From Clostridia bacterium BRH_c25 (lineage in GTDB: Bacteria; Bacillota_A; Clostridia; Lutisporales; Lutisporaceae), in the NCBI GenBank assembly GCA_001515955.1, contig LOES01000248.1, positions 1 to 16,560 of the forward strand: a stretch of 16,560 nt of DNA. Direction: 5' to 3'. Under the pieces are notes generated by a model. The model had not been told where the DNA came from. It did not search any database and saw only the letters and a program-made list of their open reading frames with translations. The translations under genes and the position numbers were made by a program. Positions 5,736-12,297 of this stretch are shown in pieces; positions within the stretch are counted from its first letter, which is position 1; the number at the start of each line of letters is the position of its first letter.

Positions 5736-6566
5736 TCAAACAGCTACGGGAATACCTTTTATCTGTGCACCACTCTGGTATCCCTCCAATACAAAATCTT
5801 CGACGCTAAAATCATAAAAATTCTTTATATCCTGGTTGATCAATAGCTTTGGTGCCGGATACGGGGCTCTTTGGATAAGCTCTTTAACCAATGGCACGTG
5901 CCTGTCATAAATGTGTGCATCTGCAATAACATGAACAAATTCTCCAACTTCAAGCTTGCTTACTTGTGCCAGCATATGCAAAAGTACTGCATATTGAGAA
6001 ACATTCCAATTATTAGCAACCAGGATGTCTTGGGATCTTTGGTTAAGTATCCCGTTAAGCTTTCCCTCAGTGACGTTAAAAGTCATGCTATAAGCACAGG
6101 GATATAAATGCATCTGATATAAATCACTATGATTGTATATATTAGTCATAATTCTTCTGCTGTATGGATTATTCTTTAAATCATACAGTACACGGTCAAC
6201 CTGGTCATATTCCCCTTCGGGGTACTTATGCTTAATACCCAGCTGATATCCATAGGCTTTCCCTATAGACCCCTTTTCATCTGCCCAACTATCCCAAATA
6301 TGGCTATTAAGATTATTAACATTATTTGACTTCTTCTGCCATATCCAAAGTATTTCATCAATTGCAGCCTTTAAATTTGTTGGTCTTAATGTAAGTATCG
6401 GAAACTCTTCGTCAAGATTGTACCTGTTGATTACACAAAATTTCTTGATTGTATGAGCAGGAGTACCGTCCTCCCATTTGGCTCTGACACTCTCACCCTC
6501 CGAAGAAATACCTGTTTCCAGGATATCCCTGCACATCTCAGCAAACAATATATCCGCCTTGCTCAC
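5736..6566 (-). CDS. thyA: Thymidylate synthase ThyA, Bacillus/phage phi3T-like branch
   Basis: It methylates dUMP to dTMP using methylene-tetrahydrofolate and releases dihydrofolate. The 276 aa include VRAKWEDGTPAHT near the N-terminus, EILWIWQ, HIWDSWADE, AYGYQLG, the arginine pair in YSRRIM, the catalytic cysteine C157 in LYPCAYSMTF and NQRSQD (175-180). The C-terminus ends PVAV as in Bacillus subtilis ThyA. The histidine and glutamine usual around the catalytic cysteine (PCH...QF) are replaced by Ala and Thr. The B. subtilis enzyme also departs from the standard motif here, so this is a lineage trait more than damage. Start is GTG 6566 with GAGGTG 7 nt upstream. A possible promoter lies at 6685-6714. 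Confidence 0.95.
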   Translation of the reverse strand: MSKADILFAEMCRDILETGISSEGESVRAKWEDGTPAHTIKKFCVINRYNLDEEFPILTLRPTNLKAAIDEILWIWQKKSNNVNNLNSHIWDSWADEKGSIGKAYGYQLGIKHKYPEGEYDQVDRVLYDLKNNPYSRRIMTNIYNHSDLYQMHLYPCAYSMTFNVTEGKLNGILNQRSQDILVANNWNVSQYAVLLHMLAQVSKLEVGEFVHVIADAHIYDRHVPLVKELIQRAPYPAPKLLINQDIKNFYDFSVEDFVLEGYQSGAQIKGIPVAV

Positions 6567-6684
6567 AACAATACACCTCTTTTACTATTAATCATACGTA
6601 TTCACTCTGCATTCAGAAGCCCATGACATATCATTATCCATGCTGCATCTGACCGGTGATTTTTCAGAACATCCCATTTAGTAT

Positions 6685-6714
6685 ATTTTACCTGTAAACT
6701 TCATTGCCTGTCCA
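6685..6714 (-). promoter_or_regulatory. Possible sigma-A promoter of thyA-dfrA
   Basis: On the minus strand TGGACA (6714-6709) and TAAAAT (6690-6685) are separated by 18 bp; each box has one mismatch to consensus. It sits in the 155-bp gap between mrnC and thyA, the largest gap inside this part of the block apart from those with repeat elements. It is plausible but not proven by sequence. Confidence 0.4.
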
Positions 6715-6721
6715 GGAATTT

Positions 6722-7195
6722 CTACTTTTCAGTCTCTGATTTGATATCTATTACTCTCCCAAGTATCTCCATCAGCCTGTCATTCTGACCTGTAAGAAAC
6801 AAAAATCCTATCAGGGCTTCAAAACCTGTAGCGTATCTATAGTCAGAGATATCCGCATTTTTGGGTATGGTTGCAGATTTTGTATTTCTTCCTCTTCGGG
6901 CAACATCCTGTTCCTCAGGTGTTAAAAGCTCAGTAATCTTCTCCAGAGTATCTGCCTGTGCTTTTGCCTTTACGAATTCTATCGACATTTTATGCAGCTT
7001 TTTTACCTGTCCATAACCCCCGGACACAAGCAGTGTTCTGACAAAGGTGTCATAGACCGAGTCCCCCACATATGCAAGCACAAGGGGATTCAGCATCTGC
7101 ACGTCAGATACCATAAGCTTGCCATTGTCCATCATCATTTGGTGCAAATCCTCCAGCAGCTTTCTGTAATTTTTATTCAAGTAATCATTATCCAT
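6722..7195 (-). CDS. mrnC: Mini-ribonuclease III
   Basis: Mini-III is a double-strand-specific RNase without the dsRNA-binding domain; in Bacillus it matures the ends of 23S rRNA. The RNase III signature appears as NPLVLAYVGDSVYD (D45) and FEALIGFLFLTG (E126), the two acidic metal-binding sites. The 157 aa are slightly longer than the usual 130-145 because of a short N-terminal extension. ATG 7195 is preceded by GGTAGGT at a short spacing. It lies downstream of rmuC (25 bp gap), in the conserved cysS-mrnC-rlmB order. Confidence 0.94.
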   Translation of the reverse strand: MDNDYLNKNYRKLLEDLHQMMMDNGKLMVSDVQMLNPLVLAYVGDSVYDTFVRTLLVSGGYGQVKKLHKMSIEFVKAKAQADTLEKITELLTPEEQDVARRGRNTKSATIPKNADISDYRYATGFEALIGFLFLTGQNDRLMEILGRVIDIKSETEK

Positions 7196-7220
7196 GTCAT
7201 ACCTACCAAATCAATTTTAT

Positions 7221-8543
7221 TCACTCTTCCAAGGAAACTGCTATTTGGGAAGCTCCCGCATCCTCAGCATCCTCCAGCAAAACAGCCGAATCATCCACTG
7301 ACAGCTCCTGCACACTTTTAAGCTTTCTGCCTATGCTTCTGGACTTTCTTGCCGCATCCTCTATAGTGTTGCTTGCCTCCTGCAGCTTCTTCTGCGTCTT
7401 GTCCAGAATATCACCGAACCTGCCGAACTCGGTCTTTACTGCCCCCAACAAAGTCCATACCTCACTGGAGCGTTGTTCTATCGCCAGAGTCCTGAAGCCC
7501 ATCTGCAGACTGTTAAGCAGTGCTATAAGCGTAGTAGGCCCGGCAGTCACAACCCTATACTCCCTTTGCAGGCAGTCACACAGTCCCGGACGTCTCAACA
7601 CCTCTGCATAAAGGCCCTCTGTAGGCAGAAACATTATCCCGAAGTCGGTTGTACCCGGGGGGTCTATGTATTTATCCCTTATATCCTTGGCAAAGCTTTT
7701 GACTTTAAGCTCCATTGCTTTTGCAGATTCCTCCGCCAAAGTGGGATTTCCCTGCTCCTGTGCATCCATAAGTCTTTGATAATCCTCCTGGGGGAACTTT
7801 GAATCAATCGGCAGCCACACAACTTCCCCTTTATTCACATCCCGGCCGGGAAGCCTCACCGCAAATTCGACCCTTTCACCGGAATTCTTTTTTGTCGCCA
7901 CATTCTTTGAGTACTGTTCCGGAGTCAAAATCTGCTCAAGTATATTTCCCAGCTGAATTTCTCCCCAGGTACCTCTCGTCTTTACGTTGGTAAGCACCCT
8001 CTTAAGGTCCCCTACTCCCGAAGCCAGTGTCTGCATCTCTCCAAGTCCCTTATGCACCATTTCCAGCCTTTCACTCACCAGCTTGAAGGATTCCCCGAGT
8101 CTCTTCTCCAATGTAGAGCTTAACTTCTCGTCTACTGTGGACCTCATCTGATCCAATTTCTTGCTATTATCTTCTTGTAGATTCCGCAGCCTCTCTTCTA
8201 TCGTCTCTCTCATCCTGTCCATCTTATTCTCATTTGTCTGGGTGAGGTTTGTCAGCTGCTTGGAGAATATGTCCAGCTGGTTCCTCTGCAGGCTTGATAT
8301 CTCTGAAATCTGCGAGGATATCATCCCATTGAACATTTTATTTGAGCCTGCCAGCTCTTCTCTATTTTGGAGCATCTCGTCCTTAAGGGTCGTATTCATT
8401 TTATCTATGTTCTTGTCCATTGCTTCAAGGCGGGTTTCAAGCTTTATCAGCTTGCCCGCCGAGCCCGCATTCATTATTATTATCAATATAACCAAGTTTA
8501 TAATAAGCAATCCTGTTACAATCATCAAAAGTATATCAGACAT
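7221..8543 (-). CDS. rmuC: RmuC-family DNA recombination/nuclease protein
   Basis: RmuC-family proteins are predicted restriction-endonuclease-fold nucleases that limit inversion at short inverted repeats in E. coli. The 440-aa protein begins with one membrane segment (about 4-24, very rich in Ile/Leu), then a long coiled coil (about 30-175). The RmuC domain follows, with RGTWGE (190-195), a D-x-K nuclease core in LPIDSKFP (D247, K249), FLPTEGLYAE (305-314) and TTLIALLNSLQMGFR (337-351). This is the normal family architecture, with the nuclease domain facing the cytoplasm. ATG 8543 has AAGGA about 9 nt upstream and follows the cysS stop by 24 bp, so it is co-transcribed. Its presence between cysS and mrnC departs from the Bacillus order. 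Confidence 0.93.
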   Translation of the reverse strand: MSDILLMIVTGLLIINLVILIIIMNAGSAGKLIKLETRLEAMDKNIDKMNTTLKDEMLQNREELAGSNKMFNGMISSQISEISSLQRNQLDIFSKQLTNLTQTNENKMDRMRETIEERLRNLQEDNSKKLDQMRSTVDEKLSSTLEKRLGESFKLVSERLEMVHKGLGEMQTLASGVGDLKRVLTNVKTRGTWGEIQLGNILEQILTPEQYSKNVATKKNSGERVEFAVRLPGRDVNKGEVVWLPIDSKFPQEDYQRLMDAQEQGNPTLAEESAKAMELKVKSFAKDIRDKYIDPPGTTDFGIMFLPTEGLYAEVLRRPGLCDCLQREYRVVTAGPTTLIALLNSLQMGFRTLAIEQRSSEVWTLLGAVKTEFGRFGDILDKTQKKLQEASNTIEDAARKSRSIGRKLKSVQELSVDDSAVLLEDAEDAGASQIAVSLEE

Positions 8544-8567
8544 AGCTTCTCATCCTTTGCTCAGGCT

Positions 8568-9956
8568 TTATACCCTTTTCCATTTTACTCCCTCGGGAGT
8601 ATCTTCAAGTATTATCCCCCGGGCTTTCAGGTCATCCCTTATCTTGTCGGAAAGAGCCCAGTTCTTTTCCTTCCTTGCCTTCTGCCTTTCCTCTATGAGC
8701 TTTTGGATTTCATCAGATATTGGGTTTGTGTCTTCTTCCTTTTTTTCCACCTTATCAATATCAAGCCCAAGGATTTTGTCCATCTTGACCAACAGCAGGA
8801 AGAGCTCCTTTGATTTCTTAGGATTTCTGATGATTCCCCATACGGTACTCAGCGCCTTTGGTATGTTGAGATCATCATTTATTGCCTCCTCAAACTCCTG
8901 TATAAGCGCTTCAGCAATACCAGGCTCAAGCTCATCAGTTCCATTCTTATGGGCCAAGGCTCCCTCATACAGACGATCCAGCGCTGTTTGAGCAGACTGC
9001 AGTGCATCCCAGGTAAAGTTGAGTTTGTTCCTATAGACCGCATTCAGGCAGAAATATCTGTATGCCAGTGGATTAAACCCTTTAGCCGCCAGATCATCTA
9101 TTGTATATGTGTTGCCAAGACTCTTCGACATCTTTCCATTATCGACAAGGAGGAACTCACCATGAGCCCAATAATTCACAGCAGGTTTGCCAAGCAATGC
9201 CTCTGATTGAGCAATCTCATTCTCATGGTGTATCGGAATATGGTCCACGCCGCCTGTGTGAATGTCAAACACATCCCCTAGATATTTCCTTCCCATAGCA
9301 GAACACTCGATATGCCACCCCGGATATCCCATTCCCCAGGGGCTAGGCCATTGCATTATGTGTTCTTTGGGTGCTTTCTTCCAAAGGGCAAAATCTGCCG
9401 GATGGCGCTTCTCATCGTTAACATCAACCCTAGCACCAGCCTGCTGCCCTTCAAGATCAATCCTGGACAGCTTTCCATAACCTTCAAACTTGGTTATGTC
9501 AAAATATATGCCGTCACTTGTTTCATATCCATAGCCCTTATCCATTAATCCCTCGACAAATGTCAACATTTCGGGTATATGCTCGGTTGCTTTTGGGACT
9601 ATTTCCGGCGTCTCAATATTTAATGCCTTAAGATCCTTAAGGAATATATCAGTATAGTAGTTGGCTATCTCCAAGGGTGATTTCTGCTGCTCCTTGGCGG
9701 TTTTGACCAATTTATCCTCGCCTTCATCAGCATCTGAAACCAAATGCCCTACATCGGTTATGTTCATAACGCTCTTAAGCTTATAACCGTTATATTTTAG
9801 GACTCTTCTGAGTATATCCATAAATACATAAGACCTCATGTTGCCTATATGGGAATAGTTATAAACCGTTGGTCCACATGAGTACATTCTAACTTCCCCT
9901 GGAGTTATAGATACAAATTCTTCTTTTCTTCTTGTCATTGTGTTGTACAGCTTCAT
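8568..9956 (-). CDS. cysS: Cysteinyl-tRNA synthetase
   Basis: A class I aminoacyl-tRNA synthetase that charges tRNA-Cys. The protein (462 aa from the chosen start) shows the HIGH-type motif HIGN (36-39), zinc ligands C27, C218, H243 and E247 in the spacing known for this enzyme, and KMSKS (275-279). The start MKLYNT at ATG 9956 is chosen because AGGAAGG lies 8 nt upstream and because the family starts this way. An in-frame GTG three codons earlier would place the ribosome binding site on the start codon. Expression is controlled by the T-box leader at 10130-10373. It heads the cysS-rmuC-mrnC run. Confidence 0.97.
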   Translation of the reverse strand: MKLYNTMTRRKEEFVSITPGEVRMYSCGPTVYNYSHIGNMRSYVFMDILRRVLKYNGYKLKSVMNITDVGHLVSDADEGEDKLVKTAKEQQKSPLEIANYYTDIFLKDLKALNIETPEIVPKATEHIPEMLTFVEGLMDKGYGYETSDGIYFDITKFEGYGKLSRIDLEGQQAGARVDVNDEKRHPADFALWKKAPKEHIMQWPSPWGMGYPGWHIECSAMGRKYLGDVFDIHTGGVDHIPIHHENEIAQSEALLGKPAVNYWAHGEFLLVDNGKMSKSLGNTYTIDDLAAKGFNPLAYRYFCLNAVYRNKLNFTWDALQSAQTALDRLYEGALAHKNGTDELEPGIAEALIQEFEEAINDDLNIPKALSTVWGIIRNPKKSKELFLLLVKMDKILGLDIDKVEKKEEDTNPISDEIQKLIEERQKARKEKNWALSDKIRDDLKARGIILEDTPEGVKWKRV

Positions 9957-10037
9957 TCCAAACACCTTCCTAAAAATTATTTTCCAATTACCTTAATGTT
10001 ACTGCTATCAAAAGGATCGCCAATGAACTGCGATATT

Positions 10038-10128
10038 ATGGGCAATGGGCGATAGGCAATGGGCAATAAGTCAAGTGCACCTCCGAAGTCCTGCCCTAGT
10101 TCTCGTATCTCGCATCTCGTATCTCGCA
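10038..10128. repeat. Paired heptamer-array element, copy B
   Basis: Plus-strand 10038-10065 holds four 7-bp units (ATGGGCA, ATGGGCG, ATAGGCA, ATGGGCA). After a 35-bp spacer, 10101-10128 holds four units alternating TCTCGTA and TCTCGCA. The spacer matches that of copy A (TCAAGT, CT, CGAAG, CCC in register), yet the left heptamer differs completely from copy A and the right one differs at its first base. It lies between the T-box terminator and the cysS start, so it is part of the cysS mRNA leader. Confidence 0.85.
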
Positions 10129-10129
10129 T

Positions 10130-10164
10130 CTAAAAAATATAAACCCACCTCATAAAGAGGCGGG
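10130..10164 (-). terminator. T-box-controlled terminator upstream of cysS
   Basis: The minus-strand stem CCCGCCTC/GAGGTGGG (8 bp with one G-U pair) has a TTTAT loop and is followed by TTTATATTTTTT. It is mutually exclusive with the antiterminator formed by the T-box core, as expected. Confidence 0.9.
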
Positions 10165-10373
10165 CAATTCCGCGGTTCCACTCTTCTCGGAGACTCAACA
10201 AGTTAACGGTAACCCGCCGGAGAATACTACCATTATAAAAACAGCTTCCTCTCCGGTGCTCACGGGCGCACTTCAACCCCAAGTATCCTAAAACCCCTCT
10301 CAGCCGCTGAAGGTTCCTCTCTGTAAGCCTTTCTGATTTACTTTTCCCAATCTACGCATCAAATATTTAATTA
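10130..10373 (-). promoter_or_regulatory. T-box leader (tRNA-Cys) of cysS
   Basis: On the minus strand the leader carries the T-box core AGAGTGGAACCGCG (10184-10171), which binds the tRNA 3' end. A GC-rich terminator follows at 10164-10144. In stem I the sequence GAAGTGCG places a UGC cysteine codon at 10270-10268, about 100 nt from the transcription start, as the specifier. Uncharged tRNA-Cys would stabilise the antiterminator and switch on cysS. The class is certain; the specifier is read by eye. Confidence 0.93.
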
Positions 10374-10378
10374 TATAT

Positions 10379-10407
10379 ATTATTATAGTTAATAGATACT
10401 ATGTCAA
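10379..10407 (-). promoter_or_regulatory. Sigma-A promoter of the T-box-cysS transcript
   Basis: On the minus strand a perfect TTGACA (10407-10402) is followed 17 bp later by AATAAT (10384-10379), within an AT-rich run that also offers TAATAA at 16 bp. Start is expected near 10372. Confidence 0.75.
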
Positions 10408-10453
10408 TACTTATTTTTTCGTTCCCTGCGTTGCAAAAAATCCTTTGCATTGT

Positions 10454-10771
10454 TCACTCCCTTAAAACAGTATACCGTCTGTATTTAAGATACCCCTCGT
10501 ATATATATATCACATCCTTGGTACTGGTACCCCTGCGCCCAAGTATTATATAACCCTCTTTGCTTCCCGTCTTCTTCTTTACAAACATGATCGGCGAACC
10601 CTTCACACTCTCCATGTATTGGTATCTCAGACCGCCATACTGAATGATATCAGGATATGCTGCCTCCTTTTGAGGCGACGTCAGCTTTAATACATATATC
10701 ACAATTAGTATCAATACAATAGAAATAAGTGTATATTTATTTCCTCCGCCTTTTTTCCCTAAAATAAACAT
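10454..10771 (-). CDS. Small single-pass membrane protein of unknown function
   Basis: I do not recognise this 105-aa protein. It has a short basic start (GKKGGGNKY), one clear hydrophobic segment at about 13-30 (TLISIVLILIVIYVLKL), then a soluble part of about 75 residues rich in Tyr, Gly and Lys (YGGLRYQYMES, GYIILGRRGTSTKDV, YLKYRRYTVL). By the positive-inside rule the soluble part would face outward. ATG 10771 begins 2 bp after the ispF stop, with GGAAAAGAG as ribosome binding site, so translation is probably coupled to ispF. The coupling and ordinary codon use support a real gene. It is followed by the cysS promoter with no clear terminator. Confidence 0.75.
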   Translation of the reverse strand: MFILGKKGGGNKYTLISIVLILIVIYVLKLTSPQKEAAYPDIIQYGGLRYQYMESVKGSPIMFVKKKTGSKEGYIILGRRGTSTKDVIYIYEGYLKYRRYTVLRE

Positions 10772-10773
10772 AC

Positions 10774-11265
10774 TTACTCTTTTCCTTTCCTGTATACATT
10801 CGCTACGGCATATGCAGCAATACCTTCGCCTTTTCCGACAAAGCCCAGACCCTCAGTAGTAGTCGCCTTAATACCGATACAGTCCTTATCAAGCTGCAGT
10901 ATGTCTGATATTTTATCCTTCATTTCATCTATATATGGTGAAAGCTTTGGCTTCTCCGCTACAATGATACTGTCGATATTTCCAATGTCATACCCCTTCA
11001 AGCGAAGTATTTCCCTGACCCTTCCCAGCAGAACAAGACTTGATATTCCTTTATAGGATGCATCATTATCCGGAAAATGCCTGCCAATATCCGATTCACC
11101 GCATGCACCCAAAAGCGCATCCATGATTGAATGAACAAGTACATCTGCATCTGAATGTCCCAGCAAACCTTTTCCACAGGGAATTTCCACCCCTCCAAGA
11201 ATCAGCTTCCTGCCCTCCACCAGCTTATGCACGTCATAGCCGTTTCCTATCCTGAATCCAAGCAT
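10774..11265 (-). CDS. ispF: 2-C-methyl-D-erythritol 2,4-cyclodiphosphate synthase
   Basis: IspF cyclises CDP-methylerythritol 2-phosphate to the 2,4-cyclodiphosphate with loss of CMP, in the non-mevalonate isoprenoid pathway. The 163 aa carry the zinc ligands D11 and H13 (GNGYDVHKL) and H45 ([10 protein letters not shown]), the HSDADV loop (37-42), and the C-terminal nucleotide and effector region [19 protein letters not shown]. Length is typical (about 158 aa). ATG 11265 is preceded by GAGGTG at 5 nt. The usual partner ispD is not next to it here. The position ahead of cysS matches the Bacillus cluster. Confidence 0.97.
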   Translation of the reverse strand: MLGFRIGNGYDVHKLVEGRKLILGGVEIPCGKGLLGHSDADVLVHSIMDALLGACGESDIGRHFPDNDASYKGISSLVLLGRVREILRLKGYDIGNIDSIIVAEKPKLSPYIDEMKDKISDILQLDKDCIGIKATTTEGLGFVGKGEGIAAYAVANVYRKGKE

Positions 11266-11298
11266 AATACCACCTCAATCATATAGTATCATAATAAT

Positions 11299-11334
11299 AG
11301 CATGTATGCAGGTATTTTACCCTCCATGCATGCT
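11299..11334 (-). terminator. Hairpin after the hemerythrin gene, probable terminator
   Basis: A long imperfect stem closes with AGCATG/CATGCT and continues through ATG/CAT and GGTA/TACC with two mismatches. On the minus strand it is followed by ATTATTATGATAC, a poor U-tract. It probably ends the hemerythrin transcript incompletely and allows some read-through into ispF. Confidence 0.55.
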
Positions 11335-11350
11335 ACCTATTTCTGAATTC

Positions 11351-11755
11351 CTATAGCTTATCTTTTATGAATGCACCAAGCTCTTTATCCATCTTCTTTA
11401 TGTGATTGAGCAGCCAATCAATCAGCAGCTTATTCATTTTTATTACAAGACTTGGCGTAACTCCATCCATTTTCAGACTATCCTTCAAAACCCCAAAATC
11501 CTTTATGAACTGGGTATGAAGCATTTTGTGATTATTATACTGCGGATAGCCATATTTTTTTTGCAGCCCCTCTTCATCAGAAAAATGTGTAACTACATAT
11601 TCTCCCAGATAGTCGATAACCTTGAGTACTTCTTCTTTCCCTTTGCCCTTGTTGCAGGCATCAAACAGACCATCAATCCTCCCTATTAACTCCTTGTGCT
11701 GATTGTCAATCTGATCCACACCAATTCTTAAATCTTCTTTCCATGTGATTGCCAT
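11351..11755 (-). CDS. Bacteriohemerythrin
   Basis: A cytoplasmic four-helix protein with a diiron site that binds O2 or, in related proteins, senses redox state. From the chosen start (134 aa) all seven ligands are present in canonical spacing: H20, H57, E61, H76, H80, H118 and D123. The N-terminal MAITWKEDLRIGVDQIDNQH is the family hallmark. ATG 11755 is preferred because GGGGGG lies 7 nt upstream; an in-frame ATG at 11794 would add 13 residues without a good binding site. It stands alone between two hairpins and has a sigma-H promoter at 11822-11848. In an anaerobe it likely handles oxygen at the move to stationary phase; this role is inferred. Confidence 0.95.
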   Translation of the reverse strand: MAITWKEDLRIGVDQIDNQHKELIGRIDGLFDACNKGKGKEEVLKVIDYLGEYVVTHFSDEEGLQKKYGYPQYNNHKMLHTQFIKDFGVLKDSLKMDGVTPSLVIKMNKLLIDWLLNHIKKMDKELGAFIKDKL

Positions 11756-11821
11756 AATTAACCCCCCAATTAGTATATTTTTACACCAATTCATGCTTAC
11801 TGTATTCCATATATCGGTACT

Positions 11822-11848
11822 ATTCTACATATATATCCAAATTCCTCC
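11822..11848 (-). promoter_or_regulatory. Sigma-H-type promoter of the hemerythrin gene
   Basis: On the minus strand GGAGGAATT (11848-11840), an 11-bp spacer and GTAGAAT (11828-11822) match the Bacillus sigma-H consensus RnAGGAwWW-(11-12)-RnnGAAT at every fixed position. It sits just downstream of the preceding gene's terminator, about 60 nt before the start codon. No comparable sigma-A boxes are seen. Note that AGGAGG also resembles a ribosome binding site, but no ORF follows it. Confidence 0.7.
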
Positions 11849-11852
11849 TGAA

Positions 11853-11884
11853 AAACAGCAAAAACACTCCCAGAAGGGAGCATT
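11853..11884 (-). terminator. Terminator of the dehydrogenase-HPr-CxxC transcript
   Basis: On the minus strand the stem GCTCCC/GGGAGT with loop TTCT, extended by further A-U and G-U pairs, is followed by GTTTTTGCTGTTTTT. It lies 19 bp after the stop codon of the 106-aa CxxC protein. Confidence 0.85.
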
Positions 11885-11902
11885 CTTGAATTATCAAAGG
11901 TT

Positions 11903-12223
11903 TTATTCTGATGTATCCTTTATTGATTTAAACTCCTTTATCATACGGTACGGCTTTGTTATGACCCTGACCGTTATAGAGCGCAGGAATTTGGACAAGT
12001 CTTCCCGGATCTCCTTGCTCATCCTTTCGGGCTTCGTCCTGATACGCTCAAATATATCAGCTGCATAGGCTGACAATACCAGCTTATCATCAATTTCAAG
12101 AGTGGTTTTGCATTCGGTGCATACGATTTCCTTTATATTTTCACCTAAATAGGTTATATCATGAAGTGTATTTTTGACGCAGTTGACACAATATAAGTCA
12201 GCTTCCATCCTGGTTATTTTCAT
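11903..12223 (-). CDS. Small conserved CxxC protein, possibly the Firmicute 'bh protein' family
   Basis: This 106-aa protein begins with a compact beta-rich part carrying two CxxC pairs (LYCVNCVKN at about 11-19 and IVCTECKTT at about 33-41), the pattern of a zinc ribbon. A basic helical part follows: IFERIRTKPERMSKEIREDL and RVITKPYRMIKEF. The layout resembles a small uncharacterised family annotated as 'bh protein' in Bacilli and Clostridia; I recall this from general knowledge and cannot confirm it. ATG 12223 has GAGGTG 7 nt upstream. It is the last gene before the terminator at 11853-11884, 74 bp after HPr. Function is unknown; RNA or DNA binding is only a guess from the ribbon and basic helices. 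Confidence 0.85.
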   Translation of the reverse strand: MKITRMEADLYCVNCVKNTLHDITYLGENIKEIVCTECKTTLEIDDKLVLSAYAADIFERIRTKPERMSKEIREDLSKFLRSITVRVITKPYRMIKEFKSIKDTSE

Positions 12224-12247
12224 AGCAACACCTCATTATAAGATTTC

Positions 12248-12277
12248 TTATTCCCATTATACCCTTAATGGGAATAA
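12248..12277. repeat. Perfect 11-bp hairpin between HPr and the CxxC gene
   Basis: TTATTCCCATT (12248-12258) and AATGGGAATAA (12267-12277) are perfect inverted repeats around an 8-nt loop. In the minus-strand transcript the hairpin lies 20 nt after the HPr stop but lacks a U-tract. The loop and right arm also contain a TATAAT on the minus strand without a good -35 box. It may stabilise the upstream mRNA or lower downstream expression. Confidence 0.6.
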
Positions 12278-12297
12278 AATAGTAGTTATCCATTTCC

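Noticed and set aside
8161..8991. 276-codon plus-strand open frame
   Set aside because: It lies wholly antisense to rmuC and cysS, both certain genes. It is Ser/Phe/Leu-rich as expected from reading the complement of coding sequence, and has no ribosome binding site.
8568..9965. cysS start at GTG 9965
   Set aside because: The ribosome binding site AGGAAGG overlaps that GTG. ATG 9956 has proper spacing and gives the family's usual N-terminus MKLYNT.
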